Shown: piece by piece, positions 1-8,937 of the stretch
Numbering within the stretch: the first letter of the stretch is position 1
Layout: every line of letters begins with the position of its first letter
Assembly: GCA_963768565.1 (NCBI GenBank)
Contig: CAVYIO010000031.1
Span: 44,402 to 108,401, forward strand
Direction: 5' to 3'
DNA from: JABDKH01 sp963768565
GTDB taxonomy: Bacteria; Bacteroidota; Rhodothermia; Rhodothermales; JABDKH01
DNA: 64,000 bases
Position numbers and translations under genes: made by a program
Notes under the pieces: model-generated
Told to the model about the DNA's origin: nothing
The model's input: the letters and a program-made list of their open reading frames with translations, nothing else
Database searches by the model: none

Positions 1-399
1 CTTCCTACGCGCATTCTGATCGCGATCGATTTGCAGGACCTGGAATCGGCAGCAGCTGATCTGGATCTCCTGGCCGACATCGCCAGTCGCTATCCGTCGC
101 TGGTGCTCTCGGCAACCATTTCGGAACTGCGTGCGTCGGTGTCGCTGGCAAGTCTTGATCTCGATACAGCCGTAACGTTAGCGCGCGATGCGATCCGCGA
201 CTGGTCATCCGTCGGGTTTCCCTATGAGACGGCGCGATGCAGACTGACGCTTGCGCGCTCCTACCTGGCAACGGGCTCTCTCCCGTCGGCGCAACTTGAA
301 CTTGGATCCGCTAAATCTGCCTTCACCCGCCTCGGCGCAAATGCCCGGGTTGCGGAAGTGCAAGAGTTGCTGACCAGAGCCGCGCAGCCGCCCAAATGA
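1..399 (+). CDS. C-terminal part of a TPR-containing regulator-like protein (5' end outside window)
   Basis: The frame is open from the first base and stops with TGA at 397-399, leaving about 132 residues. The segment is all-helical, with paired alanine- and leucine-rich helices of TPR type (for example ARSYLATGSLPSAQLELG). Such tails are common in LuxR/AfsR-type regulators and class III cyclase-like proteins that have an N-terminal effector domain and a C-terminal TPR array. The effector part is outside the window, so its role cannot be decided. The family assignment is an inference from helix pattern only. Confidence 0.5.
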   Translation, partial: LPTRILIAIDLQDLESAAADLDLLADIASRYPSLVLSATISELRASVSLASLDLDTAVTLARDAIRDWSSVGFPYETARCRLTLARSYLATGSLPSAQLELGSAKSAFTRLGANARVAEVQELLTRAAQPPK

Positions 400-799
400 G
401 AACGGGGTTTAGTCGTGATTCGGCTCCTGGTCGTCCCGGGTCTGTCCAAACCGCTAACGCCCTCATTCGCGTAGAATCTCCCGGGTATCTTCGACGTCCA
501 TCTTCAAGAACTGACAAGGTCCTGAGGGAGCACCGCCACGCGATTCGTAGATTCGCCTTTTGATCATAGCTCTACATCGGGTGGAATGCACATGGAGTTC
601 GCGCTTGGCGCTGACGGAACGGCGGAGGCCATGATTCACGATCTCGATTTCATGCCGAACCCTCTCCGCGCATGGGTCCCTTGCCGAAGGAATGGACGCG
701 CTGTATACCTCCGCAGGGGGGATGACGCTGCAGTTCCTGTACCAACTGAATCGGACCGCAAGCTGACACGAGAACAATCAATACGGCAGGTGAACCGGG
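400..799. other. Intergenic stretch with no supported gene
   Basis: A 74-codon frame opens at 586 (ATG) and ends at 810. Its first 20 residues (a MEFALGADGTAEAMI-like strand pattern) faintly resemble C-terminal beta domains of serine-hydrolase proteins, but the rest is arginine-rich and has no recognisable fold. I regard it as at most a degraded fragment. Nothing else is visible here. Confidence 0.35.
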
Positions 800-1235
800 A
801 TGGCTGGTAAAAGAGCAGACAGGCTACGAGAGCAAACGGGCATCAACATTTTCGTGGCGGCTATCGTGAGCTCGCTACTTCTCGCTACAGGAACTGGCTG
901 CAAGCCGAAGGAGATTCTCTCCGAGACAAAGTCTGGAGTTGGCACACGATTCCGTGAAACCCGATCGATGCGTGGCCGCGAACACTCCGGTGGAACTGGA
1001 GGTAACGGAGTTTGAAGAGAACAGGATGATCCGGATCGTTGCCGATGATCACGGAGCAATCTGGGACACCGTGTTCAGCGTAAATGAGGTCGACGGAGTG
1101 ACGACCCTGGCGCTGGTCATGGATGCAAGGCCACACACGCTGCTCTCCAGACTTCTGACTCCCATGATGAAGGGCATGATCGTGTCTGCGCTGAAGAAGG
1201 ACATGGACGCTGTCAAGAACTACTGTGAAAAATAA
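800..1235 (+). pseudogene. SRPBCC (START-like) ligand-binding protein, truncated and frameshifted
   Basis: Two overlapping frames together give the second half of an SRPBCC/polyketide-cyclase-type domain. Frame one (from 800) ends with VGTRFRETRSM-REH. Frame two carries PVELEVTEFEENRM, IWDTVFSVNEVDG and RLLTPMMKGM to a stop at 1233-1235, which is the usual order in this family. The switch falls near 985-995 and needs one base. The N-terminal half of the domain is missing. In its place sits a lipoprotein-like leader with a cysteine after LLLATGTG. This is therefore a fusion or deletion remnant, not only a sequencing slip. Confidence 0.55.
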
Positions 1236-1839
1236 CGGCGTTGAGTTGATCGAAGTAGACGAAACCGATTCCGGCCATGCGCAAGGCGGCTTCGCGCGAG
1301 GTCGCATCGCGATAAATGCAGGCGGGCGGCACGGTGCCTGCGTCCTCCAGTCCATCGCCGTGACCCTGCTTTTCCTGGTAGCCGTAACAGCCTGTAGGCC
1401 ACAGGAGGACCCCCCGGACGTACTACTGGACGCCGAAGATGCAAAGACGGAACGCACGGTGACCATCTATCGGACAGATGAGGCCGGTATTCAAACCGAC
1501 TGCGGGGCGGTGGTTAAGGAAGATTGGGCCGTGCCCGAACCCCCGCCGACCGATCTCCCGTCGGCAGCCGTCCGCGAAGTATTGCGGGACGTGTTGCCGG
1601 CAGCCGGTCTTCATCCTCCGGGGACTTTGCCACTGTTGGATTATTTCCGTGGCGTCGTCATTCGAGATGGCGTGGGGATCCTGGCGTTCGAGGGCGATGC
1701 GCTGCGCTATCTCAACAATGCAGCGTGTGCACAGATGGCGGTCAAGGCGCCGATGGTTCGCACGCTTCTTGCGTTCCCGGGTGTGTCGGCAGTCGAGTTT
1801 GAGATCGATGGCCAGATATACCGCGACTGGGATGCCTAG
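1225..1839 (+). CDS. GerMN-domain lipoprotein
   Basis: This 204-residue protein begins with GTG at 1225, overlapping the stop of the preceding remnant by 11 bases; no in-frame ATG lies before the signal. A hydrophobic stretch and lipobox LFLVAVTAC (residues 49-57 approx.) predict a lipidated, envelope-anchored protein. The C-terminal 100 residues follow the GerMN pattern, first described in Bacillus GerM: a short helix-rich segment, GVGILAFEGDALRYLNN, then a helix and the strand VSAVEFEIDGQIY. GerMN domains occur in many non-sporulating bacteria as envelope lipoproteins of unknown ligand. No partner gene is evident next to it. Confidence 0.65.
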   Translation: MKNNGVELIEVDETDSGHAQGGFARGRIAINAGGRHGACVLQSIAVTLLFLVAVTACRPQEDPPDVLLDAEDAKTERTVTIYRTDEAGIQTDCGAVVKEDWAVPEPPPTDLPSAAVREVLRDVLPAAGLHPPGTLPLLDYFRGVVIRDGVGILAFEGDALRYLNNAACAQMAVKAPMVRTLLAFPGVSAVEFEIDGQIYRDWDA

Positions 1840-1956
1840 GTAGTTCGTGATCGGGTCTCGAACGTTGACACGAGTACATTCTCCGCAGTGAGTTTCTTTG
1901 CGCCCCGGTTTCTGTCGCCGGTCTTCCGGACGGGATCCGAAATGGACCGACAATCC

Positions 1957-4185
1957 TCAGGCAAGCGCGCTCTCTTCACCCGAGTCGAGGATAAACAGGC
2001 AACTTGAACTTGTCTCTCCGACCATGCGACGGATAAATGCGAAGTCGGGGTCTGCCGACAGGCCGAAGATGTTGAGGTCCGCTTGCGGTGCATCCGCCAC
2101 GTAGTTGTTGAACGCGCCCCGCGCGACGATCACTTCTGTGCTGGGTAGTCGAGCGAGGTCCATTACCTGACTCATGAACTCGCGTGCGTTGTGCTCCTCA
2201 TGTTCGTTCTCAATAACCGTGATAAGCCGGAGGTGCGCTCCCCAGTTGAGTTTCAGTTTGTAGGCGGTGAGAATGGACAGGTCGAGATTTCCGATATCCC
2301 ACCGGAGCCGCCAGTCAGGACTGCGATCGCGAATCCATACGTTGACGGCCTGGCGCTGACCGAGTCTGGCTACCGGATGGGGCGCATGGAGGAGGACGCC
2401 GAGCTTCAGTGTTGTCGCATTACGGATAATCTTCCTGTAGATCGCCTCGCGATCATCGGACTCCGGCAGCGGGAGGAAGATGATATTCGGACGAAAGAAG
2501 GCGCCCTTCAGAACCTGGAGTCCGGTGATCAGGATGTCCTCGTACGTGCCGCTATCGACGACCGTAGCCGACGCAAACACGCCATGTTCGCGGAACGCCC
2601 GGGCCAGCGTTGAGAGTCGGCCGCCCAGTCCGTCGGCCGCTCCGGGTGGCGTAATGCCCAGCAGCTTGACGGAGCCTTTCGGATGGCAGATGTTCTGGAT
2701 CAGCATGAATGCGCCGCGCAACGCGTTCGGATTTTCAACGGGCACCAGAAGATTGGGCTTCCACGCGCGCTCCTGCGTAGCCGGCATTTCCGCCACCTTC
2801 TTTGCCGCCCACTCCGCGAACGCCACGAACAACCCGCTACGCACATCCTCGAACGGGGCGTCAAGTCGCCGCCGGGCAAGCCAGCCGTAGAACCCGATCA
2901 CGACAGCAACCGACATCAGGCTGATGGTCGGATTGATGATGAACATCACAAAGACGGATCCGATGAGGCCGATCCACGGGACGACGGATGGTACGCGCAG
3001 GAGCGGTCGGAAGCTGACGAGGCCGAGGCCTTGCTCGATCAGCACCACGACGTTCAGCATCGCATAGGTGATGAGGAAGAACATCGTGATGAGCGGGGCG
3101 ATCGCATTCAGGTCCCGCAACAAGAGCGAGGCAAACACGATGCCGCCCGTGACGAGCATGGCGTTGCGCGGCTCCCCCGATGTTGTAAGCGCTCCGAGCC
3201 ATGTGCTGCCGGGCAGGATACGATGGTTGCCCATCGCCTGGAGAATGCGACCCGCACCTACCATCGATGCGAGCGCCGACGAGAACGTGGCCCCGAACAG
3301 TCCGGCGATAACGGGCGGTCCCCATGCAGCCTTGTCAATGATCACAAAGTAATTTCCGACCAGCTCTTCAGGTGTTGCCGAGCGTGCGAGCCAGTAGGCG
3401 ATCAGCACGTATATCACGAAACTGACGCCGATGGCCGCCATCGTTCCGATCGGAATGCTGCGACGCGGATCCTTGAGGTCGCCCGACATGTTCGCGCCGG
3501 CCATGATGCCGGTGGCTGCCGGGAAGAAAACGGCAAACACGATCCAGAACGTGGTGCCCGAGAACGCATTCTCAATCGAGCCCGGGAAAGTCCCCCACAG
3601 GCCCACGTTCTCCACATCATACTGCATGGACCCCTGCGCGGCTGCGACTGCAATGGAGACTAGCGAACCGACGATAATCGCCATGATGACAAACTGAGTC
3701 TTTATCGCCAGATCCGCACTCTTGTACGCGATTCCCCAGAGAACAAGGAAGATGACGATGTCGACCAGGAAGGCGTTGTGACCAGGAAATACCCACAGCC
3801 AGCCCTCGCGAAAACCGAAAATGTACAGAGTGATCGCGAGCGCCTGCGAGACGTAGCGCGGGATGCCGAGGCTGCCGCCCACCTCCAATCCCAGTGACTG
3901 GGAAACGATGGCGTATGCCCCACCCGAACCGATGCGGATATTCGTCGTGATCGACGACATGGACAGGCCGGTGCAGGTCGTGATCAGAAATGCGAGCGAG
4001 ATGATGAGCAGCCCGCCGAGGATGCCCGCGTTGCCTATGACCCACCCCTCGCGCAGGTACATGATTACGCCAAGGATCGTCAGAAGCGTCGGCGTAAACA
4101 CTCCGCCGAACGTCCCGAACTTCTTGCGCTCGGGCGCCAGTCCGTCCTTACCAGGCGCCAGGAAGTCCTTTTTGATCTCAGCCAT
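1957..4185 (-). CDS. SLC12-like (cation-chloride cotransporter family) permease
   Basis: A 742-residue inner-membrane transporter. The N-terminus (GTFGGVFTPTLLTILGVIMYLR) matches the first helix region of the APC-superfamily SLC12 group, and about 12 membrane segments cover residues 28-440. Conserved loops include GSGGAYAIVSQSLG and FPAATGIMAGANMSGDL followed by DPRRSIPIGT, the SLC12 signature. The C-terminal 280 residues are cytosolic with alternating strands and helices (USP/CCC C-terminal fold). Eukaryotic members carry Na+/K+/Cl-; the bacterial substrate is not fixed by sequence, and amino acid/cation symport is the alternative. A paralogue lies at 16443-18686. It stands alone, facing away from the 4.7 kb genes. 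Confidence 0.85.
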   Translation of the reverse strand: MAEIKKDFLAPGKDGLAPERKKFGTFGGVFTPTLLTILGVIMYLREGWVIGNAGILGGLLIISLAFLITTCTGLSMSSITTNIRIGSGGAYAIVSQSLGLEVGGSLGIPRYVSQALAITLYIFGFREGWLWVFPGHNAFLVDIVIFLVLWGIAYKSADLAIKTQFVIMAIIVGSLVSIAVAAAQGSMQYDVENVGLWGTFPGSIENAFSGTTFWIVFAVFFPAATGIMAGANMSGDLKDPRRSIPIGTMAAIGVSFVIYVLIAYWLARSATPEELVGNYFVIIDKAAWGPPVIAGLFGATFSSALASMVGAGRILQAMGNHRILPGSTWLGALTTSGEPRNAMLVTGGIVFASLLLRDLNAIAPLITMFFLITYAMLNVVVLIEQGLGLVSFRPLLRVPSVVPWIGLIGSVFVMFIINPTISLMSVAVVIGFYGWLARRRLDAPFEDVRSGLFVAFAEWAAKKVAEMPATQERAWKPNLLVPVENPNALRGAFMLIQNICHPKGSVKLLGITPPGAADGLGGRLSTLARAFREHGVFASATVVDSGTYEDILITGLQVLKGAFFRPNIIFLPLPESDDREAIYRKIIRNATTLKLGVLLHAPHPVARLGQRQAVNVWIRDRSPDWRLRWDIGNLDLSILTAYKLKLNWGAHLRLITVIENEHEEHNAREFMSQVMDLARLPSTEVIVARGAFNNYVADAPQADLNIFGLSADPDFAFIRRMVGETSSSCLFILDSGEESALA

Positions 4186-4690
4186 TGATTCCGGTGAAGG
4201 TTGTTCGTCGAACGCTATCTAAAACATGAAATGGCGATTCGCAACATCCGCTTGTTATTGGGGTCGGTGGAGGACATCCAAAGTTGCACTTCGACAGTCT
4301 CGGATTGCAACCGGACGGCGTCTTTATAGCGGGCGCCGTGGCATTCTGCCACGAATGGTTCGCACGGAAGCGCGAAGCAACACAATTTGATCTGGTTCGC
4401 GGCGATCTCGGCTGTGGCTGCCCGTCAGAGGGGTCATCATGGCCGAATTCGACGTGATCCCGCCGAGATACGGGCTCTATCGCGTTGCTGGACAGTCACC
4501 TACGGTCTGGATACCGTTTGGACCGGTCTGCGGGCAGAAATCAGCCTCGTGAGGTGTCACACGGCCCGGATATTTACGTCGACACTCGTTCGGGACTGAA
4601 ACGGCGCGGCCTCTACCGTGTATCACCCTTCCCATCTGCGTGTTTGCACGTGCGGCCACGTACATCTCCCCTCGACTCAGGAAAGAAACT
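4186..4690. other. Divergent intergenic region
   Basis: The 505 bases between the permease (minus) and the T9SS cargo gene (plus) must hold both promoters, but I could not identify boxes. A perfect 6-bp stem with 3-base loop (GTGGCA TTC TGCCAC) lies at 4338-4352; it has no T-run and its role is unknown. A good ribosome binding site, AGGAAAG, lies at 4679-4685, six bases before the ATG at 4691. No coding remnant was recognised. Confidence 0.5.
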
Positions 4691-5900
4691 ATGCGATACT
4701 TGATACTGCTCTGCTCTTTGTGCCTGACGGTCGTTGTTCAGGCCCAGGACACACCCGTCGCAAGGGACGACTTCTTCAACACCGACGCCGACAGTACGCT
4801 TACTGTCGAGGCTCCGGGCGTACTCGAGAATGACTCCAGTGACGTCGAAATCGAAGCGGTGGTAACTACGCCTCCGCCAAACGGAACGCTGTCGCTTTCT
4901 CGCGACGGCTCTTTCGAGTACACGCCGAAGCCGGGCTTCTCCGGCACCGACCTCTTCAGCTATGTTGCGGAAACGAAAGATGTGCCGGAGCAATTCGTGA
5001 TCGATCCGCTGCAGTCGGGGGCGAGACTTTCCGCGATGCTGAGTACAGACTTTGGTGACAGATCAGATAGCGATACGTCCGCCGTGTCGGGGACACTCAC
5101 CGCGGAGGTCATATCGAATACAGAGCCGTTCACAGAAATCCACGTGACGGCGATGAACCTGGTCATATCCGATGCTCTGAGTCTGACGTTCGACTATACG
5201 ATCATCGGATCGATCGTTGTGACGACCGAGGCCGACTCGTTGTCCGTCGGACTCGCCACGCCCGGTTTGCCGGCCGCTGTTTCCAATGGGTCGTTCAGTC
5301 AGGATTCCAACCAGGTGAATCTGAAGGGTACGCTCAACATTGCGCCTACCGGTCTTCTGGCCAATGCCGTCGATGCCGGTCCGCAGACGCTCGATGTCGT
5401 CCGTACCTGCGGCCATAGGCGGATCCATCACGCAGAACGGGTCAGAGCTTCGTCTTGCGTTTCCGCTGCTGGCGGAGGGTACGTTCGAGGTAGCGGGGAA
5501 CACGGTGGCCGTTTCGCTGGCGGGTGAAGTCGTGGCCACCGGGCCTGTGGTGGCGCCAAAGGTCTCAAACGTGGCCACGGTGGGAGTCATCGTTGCACCG
5601 TCCGGTGTCGGCAATGAGGATCCAGGCAACACCGCACGCGAATTTGCGCTCGGACAGAATTACCCCAATCCGGTCGATCAGTCTACGGCCATTAGCTGGC
5701 AGCTTCCGGCGGCTTCGGATGTCTCCATCTCGCTGTTCGACGCACTCGGACGCGAAGTCATGACGATTGTCGATGGCGTTCATTCCGCCGGCATACATCG
5801 GGCCGATCTCGATGTGTCAGTCTTGCCGGTAGGTCTTTATGTGTATCGCCTCCGGGCGGGTTCTAACACGGACATGAAGAAGTTGATCATAGTTCGGTAG
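4691..5900 (+). CDS. Secreted cadherin-like protein with T9SS type A sorting domain (one frameshift)
   Basis: The start is ATG 4691 behind AGGAAAG. A signal peptide (MRYLILLCSLCLTVVVQA) is followed by a tandem-95/cadherin-like Ig domain (PVARDDFFN...VLENDSS...SFEYTPKPGFSGTDLFSY), about residues 22-95. Then come beta-rich segments. The C-terminal 80 residues form a T9SS type A sorting domain (LGQNYPNP, FDALGREV, GLYVYRL, KKLIIVR). The frame read from 4691 is lost near 5403-5412. The +1 frame then continues in proper sequence (VPAAIGGSITQNG) to the stop at 5898-5900. The protein is predicted to be exported across the outer membrane and attached to the surface. Its ligand is unknown. Confidence 0.75.
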
Positions 5901-5977
5901 CCGGCGGGTACGCAGAGTCGTCACGGCTCGGACAGCGTTCGACGATCACATCGCGACCTGAGACCTGGAGGCCTGAC

Positions 5978-6388
5978 ATGTCCTCCCCGGAAGATATTCT
6001 GACCGAAGGATGCGCAATTCTTGAGCCTGCGTTGCTGCAACATGGATTCGAGTACGTGCCGGGAGTATCGGCAAAAGGCAGCGGGGGCCGTTTCGCACGT
6101 GGACGCTTCGTCCGTGGCAACCGACATCTAGATCTGCACGTTCGGCGTGCGCTCGGCATTGTCGAATACCACGTGAGCGAGCAATCCCTGTCACATGAAT
6201 GGTATATGCTTGCCGCTACGGGTCGTCGGGGTGCTTATCCCGGCTACTCATCCGACCCGATCGACGGCTTTCGACATCTTGTTACTGATCTGGAGGCGTA
6301 CGGACAGGTCTTCCTGTCGGGAACCGACGAGCAATTCGCGGGCCTCTGTGAGCGCGCAAAGTCCGCCGACGGCAAAAACGAAACGTAG
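5978..6388 (+). CDS. Conserved hypothetical protein
   Basis: 136 residues from ATG 5978, preceded by CCTGGAGG-like purines at 5966-5974. There is no signal peptide or membrane segment, so it is likely cytosolic. It opens with a helix (PEDILTEGCAILEPALLQHGF), followed by strands with a basic, glycine-rich turn (SGGRFARGRFVRGNRHLDLHV). The middle holds AYPGYSSDPIDGFRHL and the end QVFLSGTDEQF. That layout is like small uncharacterised cytosolic proteins scattered in environmental bacteria; I do not recognise a named family. It is followed after 63 bases by the CPBP protease. Confidence 0.6.
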   Translation: MSSPEDILTEGCAILEPALLQHGFEYVPGVSAKGSGGRFARGRFVRGNRHLDLHVRRALGIVEYHVSEQSLSHEWYMLAATGRRGAYPGYSSDPIDGFRHLVTDLEAYGQVFLSGTDEQFAGLCERAKSADGKNET

Positions 6389-6451
6389 GCTGATCTCTCT
6401 ACGTAGGCTCCCGGACATCGATCCGTTTCTCACGACAACGAGTGCACGAAC

Positions 6452-7318
6452 ATGCCAATGAAGAGCGACTCGCTGAAGACAGTCTGGGAGCGCATTCCGT
6501 TGGTCGTTCGAGCCGTCGTCATCGGATTCCTCGTCTTCGCGATTGCGGGCTCGCTCGTTTGGACCGCCCTTTTGAGTTTTCTGCCGCCGCCATGGCCATT
6601 CCTCGCGATGGCCGCCGTACTTGTCGTGTACGTGCAGTACTTACGCGGACGTTGGTGGCCAGGCTCGACGGTGGAGTTCAAGCGTACGAACTTCCGCGCC
6701 ACACGTATGCCGGTGCGCGTCTGGATCTGGAGCCTGCTCGCAGCCGTGTTTCTCGTTTTGATCATCCAGTCCAGTTTGGTGGTGACATTTCGAATTGTGG
6801 AGTTCCCGGCTGAGGCCTGGTCTCTCGGCTTCGACTTTGGCGGCACTGCGGCCTGGGTTGCCTGGTCTTTTGTGGTGGTTGCTGCCGCGACTGCCGCCAT
6901 CACCGAAGAGGTGGGCTTTCGAGGCTACATGCAGGTTCCTCTCGAGAATCGGTATGGACCCGGAGCCGCCATCACCATCGTCTCCGTCGTTTTTCTCGTC
7001 TCACACCTTCATCAGGCCTGGGCGCCACTCGTGCTCATTCACGTCTTCGGAGCGAGTGTGCTGTGGGGAATCCTCGCGCGCGTATCCGGCTCGCTGATTC
7101 CTGGCATCATCAGTCATACGCTCGTCGACGTGGTCAACTTCTCATACTGGTGGACGGACCTCGCGGGTCGGTTTGAAATGGAGACGATCGAACGAACCGG
7201 AGTCGACCGTCATTTTGTTCTGTGGGTGCTGATCCTTTTGTTGTCATTCATCGCATTCTGGCGGGCTTCGATTCGCACGCGCGAGGCCGGCCAGAGGTCG
7301 AACAACGGGATCGACTGA
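6452..7318 (+). CDS. CPBP family intramembrane glutamic endopeptidase
   Basis: 288 residues with about seven membrane segments. The Rce1/CPBP catalytic motifs are all present: EEVGFRGY (Glu152, Glu153, Arg157), FLVSHLH (His185/His187) and HTLVDVVNF (His222, Asp226). Family members cleave prenylated or other membrane-embedded substrates, and in bacteria often act in peptide maturation or immunity. No bacteriocin or precursor gene is visible nearby. ATG 6452 was chosen because the in-frame ATG at 6458 would leave the same protein minus two residues. The C-terminus is short and basic. Confidence 0.85.
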   Translation: MPMKSDSLKTVWERIPLVVRAVVIGFLVFAIAGSLVWTALLSFLPPPWPFLAMAAVLVVYVQYLRGRWWPGSTVEFKRTNFRATRMPVRVWIWSLLAAVFLVLIIQSSLVVTFRIVEFPAEAWSLGFDFGGTAAWVAWSFVVVAAATAAITEEVGFRGYMQVPLENRYGPGAAITIVSVVFLVSHLHQAWAPLVLIHVFGASVLWGILARVSGSLIPGIISHTLVDVVNFSYWWTDLAGRFEMETIERTGVDRHFVLWVLILLLSFIAFWRASIRTREAGQRSNNGID

Positions 7319-7360
7319 ACAAGTTCCAGTGCTCTCACCTCGACATGACAGGTCGTACGG

Positions 7361-8224
7361 ATGATCTACTCGAAGATCATGGTTGTCACCGCACAGGTTG
7401 CTCTCGGAGCCTGTGTTCTGTGCATGATGGCCCGGCTGGTTCAGGCGCAAACTGTGGAGCCGTCGTACTTCCCCTACAGCCCCGGGGACTCTGCAGTATT
7501 CAACATCTCATATCCGGTTTTCACACACTCGGTATGGGTCGGCGGAGAATTCAATAGTGGCGAGCATCACTACGTCATCGTAGAGGGAATACAGGGTCGA
7601 AGGCGCCCGGACACACTGAGAGTTTCCGATGATCAGGTTATCCGGATTGAGAACGGGACCGAGTATGTCCTGTACGATTTCTCTTTACCGGACAGTTCCG
7701 TGTACCACGTCAAAGAAGGGGCGTGGCCGGGTGTCGACACATTTCGAGTGACCATCGAACGACGTTCTCAGGAAGACGTACCGGCCGGCACTTTCGATGA
7801 TTGTGTCAGATTGCACTTCGACATTCCGCAGTACGTCGACGATGAATGGACCTACTCGTTTTGTCGCGGCATCGGACTCGTGTGGCACGGCGGCGCGTGG
7901 GGGGGAGGTACGCTGGCATGGGCGTCCATCGGTGGCGTTGTGATCACGTCGAACGAGAACGTCCGCTGGCAGAATCAAGAGCCGCAGCTGTATCCCAATC
8001 CGGCCTCAGAGGTGGTTACAATTCTTTTCCCGGGGCGCCGGGAATCGAGCCGACATGTCAGGGTGTTCGATCTGCTGGGAAGGCAGGTTGCGGGTTATTC
8101 AATCGCTGCAAGAGACGAATCGACTGTTGACGTCGACGTGACCGGTTTGTCGCCCGGCGTCTATGTCGCCAGAATGGAGGACGCGAAGACCGCGTTCTCC
8201 AGGATGTTTATTGTGGTCAGATAG
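7361..8224 (+). CDS. T9SS type A sorting domain-containing secreted protein
   Basis: 287 residues with a signal peptide ending near VQAQ (about residue 30). The central 180 residues are beta-rich, with two cysteines (FDDCVRLHF and YSFCRGIGLVWHGG). The latter pattern resembles the DUF-type exported proteins that recur in Bacteroidota (GTFDDCVRL...GIGLV). The C-terminal 80 residues are a T9SS type A sorting domain: QLYPNPASEVVTI, RVFDLLGRQV, LSPGVYVARM and MFIVVR. It should be delivered to the cell surface by the type IX system. No enzyme motif is visible. It lies 42 bases after the CPBP gene, possibly co-transcribed. Confidence 0.8.
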   Translation: MIYSKIMVVTAQVALGACVLCMMARLVQAQTVEPSYFPYSPGDSAVFNISYPVFTHSVWVGGEFNSGEHHYVIVEGIQGRRRPDTLRVSDDQVIRIENGTEYVLYDFSLPDSSVYHVKEGAWPGVDTFRVTIERRSQEDVPAGTFDDCVRLHFDIPQYVDDEWTYSFCRGIGLVWHGGAWGGGTLAWASIGGVVITSNENVRWQNQEPQLYPNPASEVVTILFPGRRESSRHVRVFDLLGRQVAGYSIAARDESTVDVDVTGLSPGVYVARMEDAKTAFSRMFIVVR

Positions 8225-8307
8225 CGGGCTCTACCACAATTCGTTGTTGAAGTGCATTGTTATCTCGACATTGCGGGCGTCCAACCCATCTGCACAGGTA
8301 TCGCCTG

Positions 8308-8778
8308 ATGAAAAGAAAGACACTTCTTTGTTTTGCCGCTGTCGTGCTCGGAGTTGGATTGGCTCAGCCGGCCGTCGGTCAGATCAGGGATTCCCTCCGA
8401 AGTGATTTTGGCATCGAGTTGCTTGGAAAGGCGGCCCTTTACAGCTTCTCTTACCAGCGAATGGTGTCGAAGACGATCGGGCTTGAGGTGGGATTCGCCG
8501 CGCTTGGCGGAAGCGGAGCCTTTGCTGCTGCGTTTCCCGTCGGCGTTCGAGCATACTTCTTGCCGAAGGACGGAACGCCGTTTGCCACCGCCGGAATCGT
8601 TCCCGTTGCCGGCAGTTTCGACGATGGTCCCGCCGGAGGCGAACTGTTCGGGTATCTCGGAGTCGGCTTCGAGTACCGTGCACAGGGCGGGTTCATTTTT
8701 CGCGGAACGCTTTACGGATTGATCGTCGAAGGTGAATATCTCATCTGGCCCGGACTGCACGTCGGGTACTCCTTTTAG
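8308..8778 (+). CDS. Small outer-membrane beta-barrel protein
   Basis: 156 residues from ATG 8308. A signal peptide (MKRKTLLCFAAVVLGVGLAQPAVGQ) is followed by alternating amphipathic strands rich in glycine and aromatic residues (YSFSYQRMV, GLEVGFAALGG, GVRAYFLP, LFGYLGVGFEYRAQGGFIFRGTLYG). It ends in a terminal aromatic strand HVGYSF, the usual C-terminal beta-signal. Length and pattern fit an eight-stranded barrel. Function is unknown. The last 27 bases of the gene and its downstream spacer recur at 9933-10002 (see the repeat entries). Confidence 0.7.
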   Translation: MKRKTLLCFAAVVLGVGLAQPAVGQIRDSLRSDFGIELLGKAALYSFSYQRMVSKTIGLEVGFAALGGSGAFAAAFPVGVRAYFLPKDGTPFATAGIVPVAGSFDDGPAGGELFGYLGVGFEYRAQGGFIFRGTLYGLIVEGEYLIWPGLHVGYSF

Positions 8779-8820
8779 GTTCGATTGTCGAGCGCGAGCC
8801 GGCACATGAAGAACTCAGAG
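8751..8820 (+). repeat. Direct repeat copy 1 (end of barrel gene plus spacer plus start of an HD gene)
   Basis: The 70 bases contain the last codons of the barrel gene, its TAG, a 27-base spacer with TCGATTGTCGAGCGC, then CACATGAAGAA-TCAGA. The same order occurs at 9933-10002 with about eight mismatches and one indel. In copy 2 the ATG is the true start of the HD hydrolase (MKNSE). In copy 1 the same MKNSE leader runs into unrelated sequence. This suggests that the barrel and HD genes were once adjacent and that the intervening 1.1 kb arrived with duplication of the junction. Confidence 0.8.
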
Positions 8821-8937
8821 ACAAGGAAGGAGACAATCCACACGGCACATGAGTGCCGACATTCGAAGGCTACCGTCCTGTTCTGCGGCATGACGCGATT
8901 TCAGGTCACGTTTGGTCGCCGCTCAGACAACACACCG

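Noticed and set aside
2683..3663. Long plus-strand open frame (326 codons)
   Set aside because: It lies antisense inside the SLC12-type permease, is rich in Arg, Asp and His as reverse-strand shadows are, and has no start signal or family pattern.
4338..4352. Short perfect hairpin GTGGCA-TTC-TGCCAC as a terminator or operator
   Set aside because: Stem is only six pairs, no T-run follows and no second copy was found, so chance occurrence is likely.
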